The notes under the pieces are model-generated. The model saw only the letters and a list, made by a program, of their open reading frames with translations, made no database searches and was not told where the DNA came from. A stretch of 64,000 nucleotides of DNA, taken from assembly GCF_014145675.1 (NCBI RefSeq), contig NZ_JACGZW010000002.1, positions 186,001-250,000 of the forward strand. Direction: 5' to 3'. The DNA is from Amycolatopsis dendrobii. Lineage in GTDB: Bacteria; Actinomycetota; Actinomycetes; Mycobacteriales; Pseudonocardiaceae. Position numbers and translations under genes: made by a program. Shown here in pieces: positions 7,566 through 15,829 of this stretch; position 1 is the first letter of the stretch; the number at the start of each line of letters is the position of its first letter.

Positions 7566-8681
7566 ATGAACCACCTGCTCGACCAGCTCTACAAGACCAA
7601 ACTCCGGCTCGCCGGGTTGGTGACCGCTGTGGTCGGCGTTGGCTTCCTGTTCTTGTCGAAAGCCGTTGCCGCAACGGCAACTCTGAGCTGGCTCATTGGG
7701 TGGCCCACGAACGAACTGGGCACGACGCTGCTCAGCGCTGGGGTTATAGCGGTCATCTTTGAGTACTACGCCCGCAAAGAAGCGGAAGAACGAGCGACCG
7801 AGCACTTCCGGGACGCGATCCGTCGGGAAGCACCAGCCATCCGAGATGCTGTCCTTGACAGCTTTGCCTTCGAACCCGAGACGATGCGGAGCATCGCGTC
7901 GGACGAGACGCTCGACAAGATAGCCACGAACGCGATCGGGCTCCGTCTCGGCGACGAGAAGCTAGCGCGGGACGCCTACGCCGATCTGAAGGAACAAGTT
8001 ATTCGTTCCCCGGAGCGCTGGCGTGACGTCGACGTGTCGGTATCGCTCAGTCCATGGACAGCTGGCCCCGCGAGCGGACCAGGTTCGATGCTGGTCGCGA
8101 CCGTGCGTTGGGAGTATAAGGTCCGGTCGGCGAGCCCGACGATGCGATTCGCTTGCGTGTCCGACCTTGACGAATATCGGGACGTGCGCCGCGATCCGAG
8201 TACGGCCTCTATCTGGTACTTCGATCCTTCCGCCGGGCTTGACGCCGCTGACCCGGAAGTCTTTTCGCTGCTGCAACTCAGCGTCGACGGGCGGGACCGG
8301 AACATACGGCGATCTGCTCGAGAGGGAAGCCAGGTCGCCGCAGTCAGCCTAGGTCAGGGAGCGGTGGGCCGCGAAGTGACCATCTCTTACACCTACCGCG
8401 CACTCGTCCAGCGACATGGCCACTTGCTCTACTTGGATCTTCCGAGGCCGGCCAAAGGTGTGCACGTCCAGCTTGACTACGCGCAGGCCGATATCCGACG
8501 GGTAAATGTGCTGGACTACTTCTCCAGCCCGGAAGCGGCTCGGGTCGTGCAGTCGCCGGCAGCAGCTCCGGCCAAGACAGTGGACGTGCGATTCGACGGC
8601 CAAGTCTTCCCGCGGGCGGGTGTGGCCTTCGTGTGGGTTCTTCAGGACGAACTGGGAGCAGGCGCAGAAGTCTTCGCCTGA
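7566..8681 (+). CDS. Hypothetical membrane-anchored protein
   Basis: A 371-aa protein with two N-terminal hydrophobic segments (about residues 13-38 and 50-65) followed by a charged helical stretch (ARKEAEERATEHFRDAIRREAP) and a roughly 280-residue soluble part with alternating beta-like segments. The C-terminal domain should face the cytoplasm by the positive-inside rule. No catalytic motif was recognised. ATG 7566 lacks a Shine-Dalgarno site but lies just after a good -10 box, so leaderless translation is likely. The two-TM-plus-cytosolic-domain layout in an accessory region next to an XRE repressor resembles membrane effectors of defence modules, but this is only suggestive. Confidence 0.75.
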   Translation: MNHLLDQLYKTKLRLAGLVTAVVGVGFLFLSKAVAATATLSWLIGWPTNELGTTLLSAGVIAVIFEYYARKEAEERATEHFRDAIRREAPAIRDAVLDSFAFEPETMRSIASDETLDKIATNAIGLRLGDEKLARDAYADLKEQVIRSPERWRDVDVSVSLSPWTAGPASGPGSMLVATVRWEYKVRSASPTMRFACVSDLDEYRDVRRDPSTASIWYFDPSAGLDAADPEVFSLLQLSVDGRDRNIRRSAREGSQVAAVSLGQGAVGREVTISYTYRALVQRHGHLLYLDLPRPAKGVHVQLDYAQADIRRVNVLDYFSSPEAARVVQSPAAAPAKTVDVRFDGQVFPRAGVAFVWVLQDELGAGAEVFA

Positions 8682-8971
8682 CTGGGCGGGGCAAGACTGT
8701 GGGCGACGGGAACCGCTGGTTCGCGTTGCCCACAAGCGACGCAGGTGTGTGATTTGAGTCACAACCACTTCTGCAAGCGTTGGGATCTAGCTCGCAGTTT
8801 TCGCTGGTCAGAATTTTCTTTACGTAATTTACTTTTCCGGCGTGTAGATGACTCGCATGGCTTCCATAAAGATCTTTCATTGAGTGTCTTCTAAGAAAAT
8901 TCCGATCAGTTAGACTAAGTTTGACGGCAAAGAGCGCCGAAAGTTGAGGAATATTATTGGAGGAATTATCT

Positions 8972-9121
8972 ATGAGTGCTCTGATTAAGTTTGTTTGCGG
9001 GCAAGGCGATCCTATCATCGGAAAGCGAGTGAAGAAATGGGTTGGTTGGTCGTGCAGGGCTGCATGGTCCATCCTTCAGGTTGTCAAGCTGGTCGTCTGG
9101 TTGGTGCATCACCTGTCCTAG
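8972..9121 (+). CDS. 49-aa cationic Trp-rich small peptide
   Basis: An ORF of 49 codons with a consensus GGAGG site 8 bases before ATG 8972. The product begins MSALIKFVCGQGDPIIGKRV and ends WSILQVVKLVVWLVHHLS. It has four Trp, several Lys/Arg before a hydrophobic C-terminal segment, and no acidic residue except one Asp. It sits in an AT-rich patch (8760-9000) unlike the GC-rich surroundings and is followed at once by a 38-base perfect palindrome. Its size, charge, Trp content and lack of a leader resemble leaderless bacteriocins or small membrane toxins, but no named family was recognised. Confidence 0.5.
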   Translation: MSALIKFVCGQGDPIIGKRVKKWVGWSCRAAWSILQVVKLVVWLVHHLS

Positions 9122-9125
9122 TGTC

Positions 9126-9163
9126 CACGCTGGCGGGGCCTCGGCCGAGGCCCCGCCAGCGTG
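9126..9163. terminator. Perfect 38-base palindrome after the small peptide gene
   Basis: CACGCTGGCGGGGCCTCGG (9126-9144) is followed directly by its exact complement (9145-9163). It forms a very stable hairpin 4 bases after the peptide stop codon. There is no T-tract, so it may be a bidirectional terminator or an mRNA-stabilising hairpin. Confidence 0.6.
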
Positions 9164-9901
9164 AGGGTGCGCACCCGTTTCGGGTCAAGCGGGCAGGGCA
9201 TCTGGCTGCGGTCTGTCGACGCGGATGCCCGGTTTGGTGCTTAGGAATTTCTATGCGTTCAACTCGCTGTAGCTTGTGCGGATAATTTGTTGCGCTATGC
9301 AGTGCTGAGTCCCGCTTGACCAGTCAAACTTGCAGATCGCCAGTGGGTGTTACTGGCTGCGCTATTACCTCAGCTATAGAAACAGTGATTCCCATGTCGA
9401 GGACTACGTCCTCGTTGTATACCCAGTCCGGCGGCGCATTCATGCCGTCGTTCTTGAAGCCGTACCTAGTCAACGCGGGGACATTGTGGAAGGTGAAGGA
9501 GTAAGCCACCGCAGCCCTCTCCTTGTCTTTGCTTGGGTCGACTTGCGCTGCTCTCGCCGTAGCGACGACCGCGTTTTTTGTCTACCAGGTAGCCGTACGT
9601 GCCGACGTCCATGCTCGACGAACGGCCGAAGCAGGTGCCGCACTCCATATAGTCCATCACGCGCAGCTCGCCGAACGGGACCGGTGGGGCAGTCGACGTC
9701 CGCCGATGCGCGTGCTGTAGCAGAACCGGCCAGGCAGAGGGACCGGCATATACAAGCCCATCGGCAGACACTCCGGTCAGCCGAAGGACATCAAGACGGC
9801 TCGCGTCGCACAAGCGGTGTGCCGCGAGATGAACCTGCGACGGTTGCTCTGTGTTACCGGTACTCGTTCTAGTCACCCGTTGAGCCCAGCTGTTGTATCG
9901 C
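9164..9901. other. Stretch without a confident gene
   Basis: Two overlapping small candidates exist and cannot both be real. One is on the minus strand at 9324-9509 (61 aa; GTG start after AGGAGAG; begins VAYSFTFHNVPALTRYG). Its coding-like sequence continues in frame upstream of the GTG (...DPSKDKERAA) to a TAG near 9585, so it may be the tail of a damaged gene. The other is on the plus strand at 9523-9720 (65 aa; TTG start; begins with a possible membrane segment, LAVATTAFFVYQVAV). The same plus-strand frame is open again after its stop. The stretch looks like eroded coding sequence. Confidence 0.3.
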
Positions 9902-10173
9902 TCAGCAATGAAGGGTGCTCGAACTGGTGGGCAAGAGGGTCAGCAGGACGTAGAACGCGATGGCGGTCAGCGCAGCCCACGCGACCAATATAGAGGTTGT
10001 GATCAGCGCGTGCCGTCGGATGGCCACCAGCTGTCGCAGGATTTCCACGTAGATTCGGTTCGCGTAATCCGTCGGTCCATCGTCGGTGGAGGCACTTTTA
10101 GTCGTTCGGATACGCTCTCCGAGCTGGAGTCAAGGCCGTGGCGGTAGTAAGGCCGGGGTTTGAGGTCGGTCAT
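9902..10173 (-). pseudogene. Small membrane protein gene split by a one-base deletion
   Basis: ATG 10173 has a GGGGAG ribosome site and reads MTDLKPRPYYRHGLDSSSES, up to an A4 run at about 10094-10097. If one A is added (a -1 frame change at CTAAAAGTG) the frame continues through an acidic linker and a clear membrane helix (HALITTSILVAWAALTAIAF) to a stop at 9902, giving about 91 aa of ordinary small-membrane-protein character. Without the change, the first frame runs to 10003 with implausible sequence. Best read as a frameshifted gene at a homopolymer; a sequencing error or programmed slippage is possible. Confidence 0.55.
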
Positions 10174-10570
10174 GGCTTGCTCCCCACGGGTGATCCTGAC
10201 AGGTGGTGTGGTGCTCGCTCTGGGCCTTCGCGGCTTTCTGTGGACGTGAACGAAGGACAACCTGGAGCGGCCCGCATGGGGTCAAGGTCGCCGGCCTCGG
10301 CCGTGGCGTTACGGTCGGCGCAGCTGGCAGGCATCATCGCCGCGGAACCTCCGCGTCGTCGCCAACGGAATCGCGAACTTGTCATCTTCGCAACATGTTC
10401 CTGCGGTCTGCCTGGTGCCACATAGGGTCGTGATGGTTGATGGAGTTGTTCCTTCTCGCCGATGGTGACCGTTGGCAAACGTTGCGTTTTGGAAACTCCG
10501 GTAACGTCCCCCTCGATCCTGCGACCGTCTTAGGGACGAGCTGGAACCTGGCGAGATTGGACGGCGGAAC
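10174..10570. other. Stretch without a recognised gene
   Basis: No reading frame here has a plausible ribosome site and coding character on either strand. It separates the split membrane gene (minus) from the three-gene operon that starts at 10571 (plus), and probably carries divergent promoters, though no consensus box is clear. Confidence 0.4.
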
Positions 10571-11065
10571 GTGCCTGGTCGATTGATCGAAGTGAAAAAC
10601 GGTCGCGCAACGGTGAGCGATGCGGTGAAACATTTTGCGACTTCTCTCAGTCCGTTGGGGTTTGCGGCTCATGCGTTAACAACAGTGGGGGTTTGCACGA
10701 CGGAACTCGCTCAGCTTCACATTGAGAAAAAGCGACTTCTTGCACAGCGAGATGTCGCGCTCGCCGCGGTGAGGAGTTATGAAGGTATGCTGGTCGGACT
10801 TTTTGACCAAGCGAAGCGTGATGCGCATATGTCTCAAGTTTCTGTGAACGCCGTGATTGCCTGCATCGGATTGGTGGGGCAAGCTGCTCGCGACATGTCG
10901 CTTCCGAGCGACGAGCGACAGACTGCGCTATCCACAATGACTGTTTTTACTGGTCAGCTGGTAGGTATTAACCGCGATAACCGTGACGGCTGGGTGAAGT
11001 TGGGGCAGGCGATAAACTTCGGGTCGGCAGAGAACTCTATTAGTGCCCTTCGGAAGCTGAGATAG
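10571..11065 (+). CDS. Hypothetical helical protein, first gene of an unknown operon
   Basis: A 164-aa predominantly helical protein (for example TTELAQLHIEKKRLLAQRDVALAAVRSY). No catalytic motif was recognised and no family can be named. The GTG at 10571 follows GGCGGAAC; an internal GTG about eight codons later is an alternative. Lower GC than the flanks. It is followed after 2 bases by a membrane/coiled-coil protein, then by a third gene overlapping that one, all ending at a strong terminator at 12153, so the three form one transcript. Confidence 0.7.
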   Translation: MPGRLIEVKNGRATVSDAVKHFATSLSPLGFAAHALTTVGVCTTELAQLHIEKKRLLAQRDVALAAVRSYEGMLVGLFDQAKRDAHMSQVSVNAVIACIGLVGQAARDMSLPSDERQTALSTMTVFTGQLVGINRDNRDGWVKLGQAINFGSAENSISALRKLR

Positions 11066-11067
11066 CC

Positions 11068-11796
11068 ATGGAGGAGCTCATAGGGCCCTTGCTCGTCTTA
11101 TTTCTGATCTTGGTGGTAATCGGCTACCTCGGTTATGGCCTGAGTTGGGTTGCAACGCACTACCCGATTCTCTTCTGGCTTGGTGTTGCAGTCCTGCTTG
11201 TCGCGCTAAGCGCTTATATCTATCGCAGGTATCAGAGGAAGGCCGAGCTTGTTCGCCGCGCCGACAGGAGTGTGGGGGCGGCAAAGATCATCCAAGCATC
11301 GGCTAGAAAGACCATTGGTGAAGTCTCGCGCAAACGACAAGAGGTGATCAATGCGCGCAAAAAGGTAGAGAGCATCAAGCGCGACTCGCGCGGCGAGGCG
11401 AACTTTCATATGCTGGCCGCGAAGCATTTCGAATCGAAGCAGATAGCGGACGGATATTATCGTTCAATGAGGGGGTTCGCCGTTTCGCGCGACGCGTTGG
11501 CTGAGCAAGCGAACGAGTTTGGAAGACATCTTAAAGAGCTGACGGGAGCACGCAAAGGTAAGTCGCCGCGCGGAAAGATGGCAGACTATGTCTCGTCCGT
11601 GAAGGCAACCGCTTCCGAGTTGCGAAGAACGGTCGATGAGCTGCGCGCCGATGTTGCTTCGCTCCGTACGGACGTCGAGTCGTATAATGACCTGACCAGA
11701 AACCTTAAATTGCATATTCGTGATACCTGTGGCGAGCGGGGGAGGCGCTGGTATCGTGAGCTTGAAGAACGTACGCGCGCTCGCAAAGACTCTTGA
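11068..11796 (+). CDS. Two-TM membrane protein with cytoplasmic coiled coil
   Basis: A 242-aa protein with two N-terminal transmembrane helices (about residues 5-27 and 31-52), a basic stop-transfer segment (YRRYQRKAELVRR), then long helices with heptad-like spacing, for example ASELRRTVDELRADVASLRTDVESYNDLTRN near the C terminus. It is probably anchored in the membrane with an extended coiled coil in the cytoplasm, a possible scaffold for the products of the two neighbouring genes. Middle gene of the 10571-12142 operon. Family not recognised. Confidence 0.75.
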   Translation: MEELIGPLLVLFLILVVIGYLGYGLSWVATHYPILFWLGVAVLLVALSAYIYRRYQRKAELVRRADRSVGAAKIIQASARKTIGEVSRKRQEVINARKKVESIKRDSRGEANFHMLAAKHFESKQIADGYYRSMRGFAVSRDALAEQANEFGRHLKELTGARKGKSPRGKMADYVSSVKATASELRRTVDELRADVASLRTDVESYNDLTRNLKLHIRDTCGERGRRWYRELEERTRARKDS

Positions 11797-12142
11797 CTTT
11801 TTACGGCAAAAGTATCATACTGTACTCAAGCTACCGTGGACGAATGCTCTCAATCAATTTGAGATCACCTGCCTGCGTTCGCAGGCCATGCATGAGGAAG
11901 TTCCTCATTGTGGAGACCGCAAGGAGATTGCGGTGTTCTCAGGTGATCCCTTGGAGCGCATCAAGGCTCTTGGCTCCCAAGCAAGCAGCGTCAATGACCA
12001 GCTCAGAGACAAGCTCGAATCCCTGCCCCGCGATCAGTGGCCAGCCGGGTGGAGCATCAACGCTGACGGTGAAGTGGTGATGCCTGCGTCGACCTCCGTG
12101 GCGGAGGACCTGATCAGGAAATTCACGGACCCGGATGCCTAG
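11756..12142 (+). CDS. Hypothetical protein, third gene of the operon
   Basis: A 128-aa protein. GTG 11756 is preferred because GGAGG lies 10 bases upstream and the product then begins MSLKNVRALAKTLDFLRQKY; it overlaps the end of the membrane-protein gene by 41 bases, implying coupling. A further in-frame start at 11720 is possible but less natural. The protein is mixed polar/helical and ends SVAEDLIRKFTDPDA. No known domain was identified. A terminator follows 10 bases after the stop. Confidence 0.65.
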   Translation: MSLKNVRALAKTLDFLRQKYHTVLKLPWTNALNQFEITCLRSQAMHEEVPHCGDRKEIAVFSGDPLERIKALGSQASSVNDQLRDKLESLPRDQWPAGWSINADGEVVMPASTSVAEDLIRKFTDPDA

Positions 12143-12152
12143 GAACAACCAA

Positions 12153-12211
12153 CCCCACGCACCGACACCCGAAGACGCTTCGCGTCCGGGTGCACGCGTG
12201 GGGTGTTTTTT
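12153..12211 (+). terminator. Rho-independent terminator of the three-gene operon
   Basis: CCCCACGC (12153-12160) pairs with GCGTGGGG (12196-12203); an inner helix pairs CACCCG with CGGGTG. A T-run (12206-12211) follows. It also lies at the 3' end of the convergent NYN gene (stop at 12210). Confidence 0.8.
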
Positions 12212-13016
12212 ATTGTTGCTCATTCACTGCGCTCGATCGAACGGTGTGCGGTTCGACAAGACGAACGCGCAGGTCGCCAGGGCCGTCGCTTGCTTGTACC
12301 GCCACAGTTTCGCCTAGCCGACCGAGGAATTCCTTGAAGCTCTTACAGCCGTAGTTCTGCTCGTCAAAGGCCGGGTCCAGGGCGCGCATCTTGTGCTTGA
12401 GCCATGCCCCAGGAGCGTCATCCCCGTCGCGTAACCGCATGGCATGGACGAGGAGGCGTTCGCCGTCCTTGATGTCGAACGATGCCTTGACCGCGGGTTG
12501 TGCGCTCGGCTCGACCGCAGCTACCAGCGTGCCCCAGTACTTGTATTCGGAGCAGACCGAGACCAGCCGCGGGCTCGCAGACGCTTCGGTGCCGACACCG
12601 ACGACGTGCTTGCCGAACTCCCGCAGTCGTTGGACGCGCGGGGAATAGTCGCCGTCGCCGGCCACCAGCAGGTAGGTCCCGATGTCCGGGTGGGTTATCA
12701 GGGTTTCCATGGCGTCGACGGCGAGCCGGATGTCCGCGGCGTTCTTTTGCTGGATGCCGAACCGGTGCAGCTGGATGAGGTCGACGCCGTTCATGGCCAG
12801 GTCTTGCTGGTACTTGCCGAACTGTGGCTTTGCCCAGTCGGCGTAGGCGCGGCGGATGGAGGCGTTGCCGTAGTCCCGGCAGACCAGCTCGAGGGCGGCG
12901 TACGGCACGGGGTTGGCTTGGTCGGGCAGGCTGTTTGCGGCACCGATTGCCAGGTTCTCGAAGTCGATGAAGACGGCTGCCTGGTCGGTATTGCCCGGTC
13001 TCGTCGCCGCGGTCAT
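12210..13016 (-). CDS. NYN-domain ribonuclease-like protein (LabA/DUF88 type)
   Basis: A 268-aa protein. The first 155 residues are a NYN domain (PIN-like RNase fold): FIDFENLAIG carries the first acidic motif, ADIRLAVDAMETL the middle Asp, and LVAGDGDYSPRVQRLREFGKHVVGVG the conserved GDGDF/Y motif with strand. The remaining ~100 residues (GAWLKHKMRALDPAFDEQNYGCKSFKEFLGRLGETVAV) fit the C-terminal OST-HTH/LOTUS-like domain that often follows NYN. Predicted metal-dependent RNase, possibly guided by LOTUS binding to structured RNA. ATG 13016 has a GGAGG site and overlaps the stop of the DUF6308 gene (ATGA), so the two are coupled. Confidence 0.88.
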   Translation of the reverse strand: MTAATRPGNTDQAAVFIDFENLAIGAANSLPDQANPVPYAALELVCRDYGNASIRRAYADWAKPQFGKYQQDLAMNGVDLIQLHRFGIQQKNAADIRLAVDAMETLITHPDIGTYLLVAGDGDYSPRVQRLREFGKHVVGVGTEASASPRLVSVCSEYKYWGTLVAAVEPSAQPAVKASFDIKDGERLLVHAMRLRDGDDAPGAWLKHKMRALDPAFDEQNYGCKSFKEFLGRLGETVAVQASDGPGDLRVRLVEPHTVRSSAVNEQQ

Positions 13017-13720
13017 GCGGGGCCTCCTTCTCCGATGGTTTCCGTGCCGGCATTGCGGGTGGCTCGCATCCACAAGATCACGTCGAGGCAGCGCAGCAGA
13101 CTGATGTCATCGATGCCGCCGACGTCGGCGCGCAAACCGGATACTGCATCTGCTCGGCTTGGATCAGCATCGAACCAGCTCCACAGGCAGGCCCAAAAGC
13201 TCGTCGGTGCGCCGAGCAGTGTTCTGACTTGCCTGTCGTAGACCGGCAGCAGGTGCGGGCGTTTGCGGGCGAGGAGCTTATTGGCGGTGACCCAGCGATT
13301 CTTCCCGCCGCAGTGCTTGAAGAGTTCCCACAACCGGTCTGCCGGCGAACCGGGCGCGTAGTGGGTCCAGGGTGCCTCATGCATCGGGAGGTCGGCCGGG
13401 ATCTGCTCGAGCAGCTCGCGTATCTGGTCCCGGTAGACGGTCGTGACGTCGACGGCGACGTGCGCGAGGTCGGTAATGCTGAGGAAGTTGAGGGCCAGAA
13501 CGTCGGCTTCGGTGACGACGTTCGCGTCGTTGGTCCGGCCGCCGCCGGCGAAGCGTTCGAACCAGCTGCCGGTGTAGGGCTGGCTGCCATCGCGGCCGAA
13601 GTAGCTGCGCAGTGCATCGACAGACTGAGCGCGGTTCGTGCCGCGGACACACCGGTCGAGGAGCTCGTGCTGCCGTGCGTAGTCCTCGTGGTTAGGAGTG
13701 ATCGTTGTGGCTGGGTGCAC
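13013..13720 (-). CDS. DUF6308-family protein
   Basis: A 235-aa protein matching DUF6308 in its visible blocks: YTGSWFERFAGGG near residue 50, an acidic NVVTEADVLALNFLSI segment around 68-82, and HYAPGSPADRLWELFKHCGGKNRWVTANKLLARKRPHLLPVYD in the centre. Family function is unknown; members are frequent in accessory regions of actinomycetes. It overlaps the small membrane protein upstream (29 bases) and the NYN gene downstream (ATGA), giving a three-gene minus-strand operon. Physical coupling to an RNase suggests a shared role, perhaps a toxin-antitoxin or defence function, but no residue-level evidence supports a specific activity. Confidence 0.8.
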   Translation of the reverse strand: MHPATTITPNHEDYARQHELLDRCVRGTNRAQSVDALRSYFGRDGSQPYTGSWFERFAGGGRTNDANVVTEADVLALNFLSITDLAHVAVDVTTVYRDQIRELLEQIPADLPMHEAPWTHYAPGSPADRLWELFKHCGGKNRWVTANKLLARKRPHLLPVYDRQVRTLLGAPTSFWACLWSWFDADPSRADAVSGLRADVGGIDDISLLRCLDVILWMRATRNAGTETIGEGGPA

Positions 13721-13964
13721 GCCGGATGCCTCCTGGATGCGGACGTTCCTGCGTAGTGGTCGCCGTCGCTGAGTCAGCTGTTACGCCCCGCTGGGCCTGC
13801 GGGCGCAATGCGGCGGCGATGCCGGATCCGACGGCAACCCCTGCACAGATCGAGGCGAGAACCCAAGCCCAAGAGACGTCCATGGTGAATGCGAGGTAGA
13901 GCTGGGCCAGGGCGACGGCGCTGTAGGCGGCAGCAAGTGCGCGCCATGCGACGTCACGATGCAT
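13692..13964 (-). CDS. Small two-TM membrane protein
   Basis: A 90-aa protein with two hydrophobic helices (WRALAAAYSAVALAQLYLAF and WAWVLASICAGVAVGSGIAA) and a polar, basic C-terminal tail. ATG 13964 has a GGGAGG site. First gene of the minus-strand operon with DUF6308 and NYN. Role unknown; it could anchor the complex to the membrane. Confidence 0.65.
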   Translation of the reverse strand: MHRDVAWRALAAAYSAVALAQLYLAFTMDVSWAWVLASICAGVAVGSGIAAALRPQAQRGVTADSATATTTQERPHPGGIRRAPSHNDHS

Positions 13965-14085
13965 CAGGCACCTCCCGGTTGCGGCGACACGGGTAAGTCG
14001 CTAGGAACAGCACTGCGGTTACGTGGGCTGCCCGTCCATAGGTGCCGTCGTAGATCGGCCTGTCGAGCGCCGACGGAGAAGCCAG

Positions 14086-15219
14086 ATGGACAACGAACCC
14101 GACGAAACCCGCCTGGTGCAGGTCACCGCCCCGGGCGGCGTGATCTGGACTCGGCGGCCTGGCGGCCTGTCAACGGGAGCCCAACTGCTTGGAGCGCTGT
14201 CGGTTTCCACGCGGATGCACACCGATGTCGAGCTGCTGTGGAATTGGTGGGAGGAGGACCGGCACAGTCGAGAGCAGAGCCGGGTGTGGGCGATCCTCGA
14301 GGAATGGGAGAACGGCGCGGATCAGCGCGAGCAGACTGACGAGGAAGTCGAAGCCTTCGTGCAGCGGTGGAATGACGAGCAGGACGCGAAGCGCGAAGCT
14401 GAGAAGAAGCGGCGTGCGGAGCTTGTTGCGCAGTCGTACGACAAGGACCGGGCGAGCGCCCGGCTTCAGCTTCTCCGCAAAGAGGCCGATGCTGCGTTCT
14501 TCCAGCACGTGGCCGACAAACCGGCGAACGCGGCGCAGCGCGAGGACGCCGAACGCCGGGCGGCCAGATGCAAATCGGAGGCCGAGGAACTCCGCAAGCA
14601 GGTTGGTGATCCGGAGGACGTCCTCGACGAGCGCGGGTACCTGCCTGCCGAACGGCGGAAGCAACACCTCGACGAGCACATGCGCTACTGGCGTTACCCC
14701 GCACTGCGAGAGCTGCGAAAACGGGGCCGTCGCCGGTTCACCGCGTTGTTGAACATGCCGGTGCCAGAGGTGGCCCGAATGTGCTCGGAGTGCCAGGCCC
14801 CGGCCGAGTGGCACGAGTACGACATCTCGCTCTGCCTGTTCCGCTCACCGCCGGCCAAGGGATCCCAAGCGGAGGTCATCGCCCGACTCATGCCCGGTTG
14901 GTGGGAGCGGTGCCATGCGTCTACGAGCTACGCGATCGGCCACGGCTGGGGCGAACCGCATGCATTGCCGGACTTCACCGGAGAGCAGTGGCAGGCCATG
15001 CTGCCGCCGTTGCTGCGGTCCACCTTCGCGCCTGAGCCGATCAAGAAGAAGCCCGCCAAGCCGAAACCGCAGCCGCTCGCCACCATACCGCCGGGCCCGA
15101 TCGCCGACGTCATGGCCAAACTGCAGGAGCTTCAGGCCAAGTATCCGACCGCCGAGGTGCGGCAGGGCAACCGCGGCCGATGGGAGCTGTGGCCGGCGAA
15201 GGGCGGCAACGACACGTAG
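14086..15219 (+). CDS. Hypothetical coiled-coil protein
   Basis: A 377-aa protein. The ATG at 14086 (MDNEPDETRL) is chosen because GGAGAA precedes it; a longer frame begins at 14023. Residues ~80-220 are rich in Glu/Lys/Arg and form extended helices (RWNDEQDAKREAEKKRRAEL). A C-x-x-C pair (MCSECQAPAEWHEYDISLCLF) suggests a small zinc site. The C terminus has a basic Pro/Lys linker (KKKPAKPKPQP) and a short conserved-looking end. No named family was recognised. Divergent from the NYN/DUF6308 operon, in an accessory region. Confidence 0.75.
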   Translation: MDNEPDETRLVQVTAPGGVIWTRRPGGLSTGAQLLGALSVSTRMHTDVELLWNWWEEDRHSREQSRVWAILEEWENGADQREQTDEEVEAFVQRWNDEQDAKREAEKKRRAELVAQSYDKDRASARLQLLRKEADAAFFQHVADKPANAAQREDAERRAARCKSEAEELRKQVGDPEDVLDERGYLPAERRKQHLDEHMRYWRYPALRELRKRGRRRFTALLNMPVPEVARMCSECQAPAEWHEYDISLCLFRSPPAKGSQAEVIARLMPGWWERCHASTSYAIGHGWGEPHALPDFTGEQWQAMLPPLLRSTFAPEPIKKKPAKPKPQPLATIPPGPIADVMAKLQELQAKYPTAEVRQGNRGRWELWPAKGGNDT

Positions 15220-15829
15220 TGGGCTGTCCCGCCTGCTGGATGCTTGAGCTGACTAAAGCACACCGAATAGGGCTGGCTAACCCGACCCCGCCAGCTCTGG
15301 AGCGTCGGTCGTGTGGCACCTGGACGTCAGGCACGGTGCCACCTCAACCATCAACCTTGCGGAGCAACCCCATCGCCGTCGGTGCGCCCGAGGATCAGGA
15401 AATCCCCAAACGTGTCCTCTCCGTGACCGAGGCTGCGATGGATGCACCTTTTCTTTGGTGAGGGGCGAGTGGGGGCAACCGGCACGGCACCACCACCCGC
15501 CCCAGCGAACCTACTTCTTACTCATTGCCAGTTTCGCATCGCGCGCAAACTGCTGGAAACGTCCAACCAGGTATGCGCCGATGACGAGAGCCACGTCGAT
15601 CCATTGCGGGTTCACTGCACCTCCTCTATTGCGTTATCAAGGAGCCGGTCGTACCAGCTCGCAGTGTGTAGCGGGCAAATCAAACGATCCCAAGTCGCCC
15701 TTGTTCGTGATAGGTTTTAAGGCTCGACTTGGCGCTCACCTTGGTCCTGGAGGTGAGCGCCAAGTCGAGCGTCAAGTCCTGGACCAGGCGAGAGGGCAGC
15801 CGATACGCGTGCGTGCGAGGTAAGATGTA
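15220..15829. other. Stretch without a confident gene, containing a 20-base hairpin
   Basis: No frame combines a ribosome site with coding character. The only clear structure is the perfect 20+20 inverted repeat at 15722-15770. The stretch leads into the promoter of the gene at 15884. Confidence 0.4.
15722..15770. repeat. Perfect 20-base inverted repeat with 9-base loop
   Basis: The arms at 15722-15741 and 15751-15770 are exactly complementary (left arm starts GCTCGACTTGG). There is no flanking T-tract, so it is not a standard terminator. It could be a structured RNA, a protein-binding site or a miniature mobile-element end. Confidence 0.7.

Noticed and set aside
9523..9720. 65-codon plus-strand ORF with a membrane-like segment as a firm gene
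   Set aside because: TTG start without a ribosome site, overlaps coding-like minus-strand sequence, and the frame re-opens after its stop; left as part of an unresolved eroded stretch.
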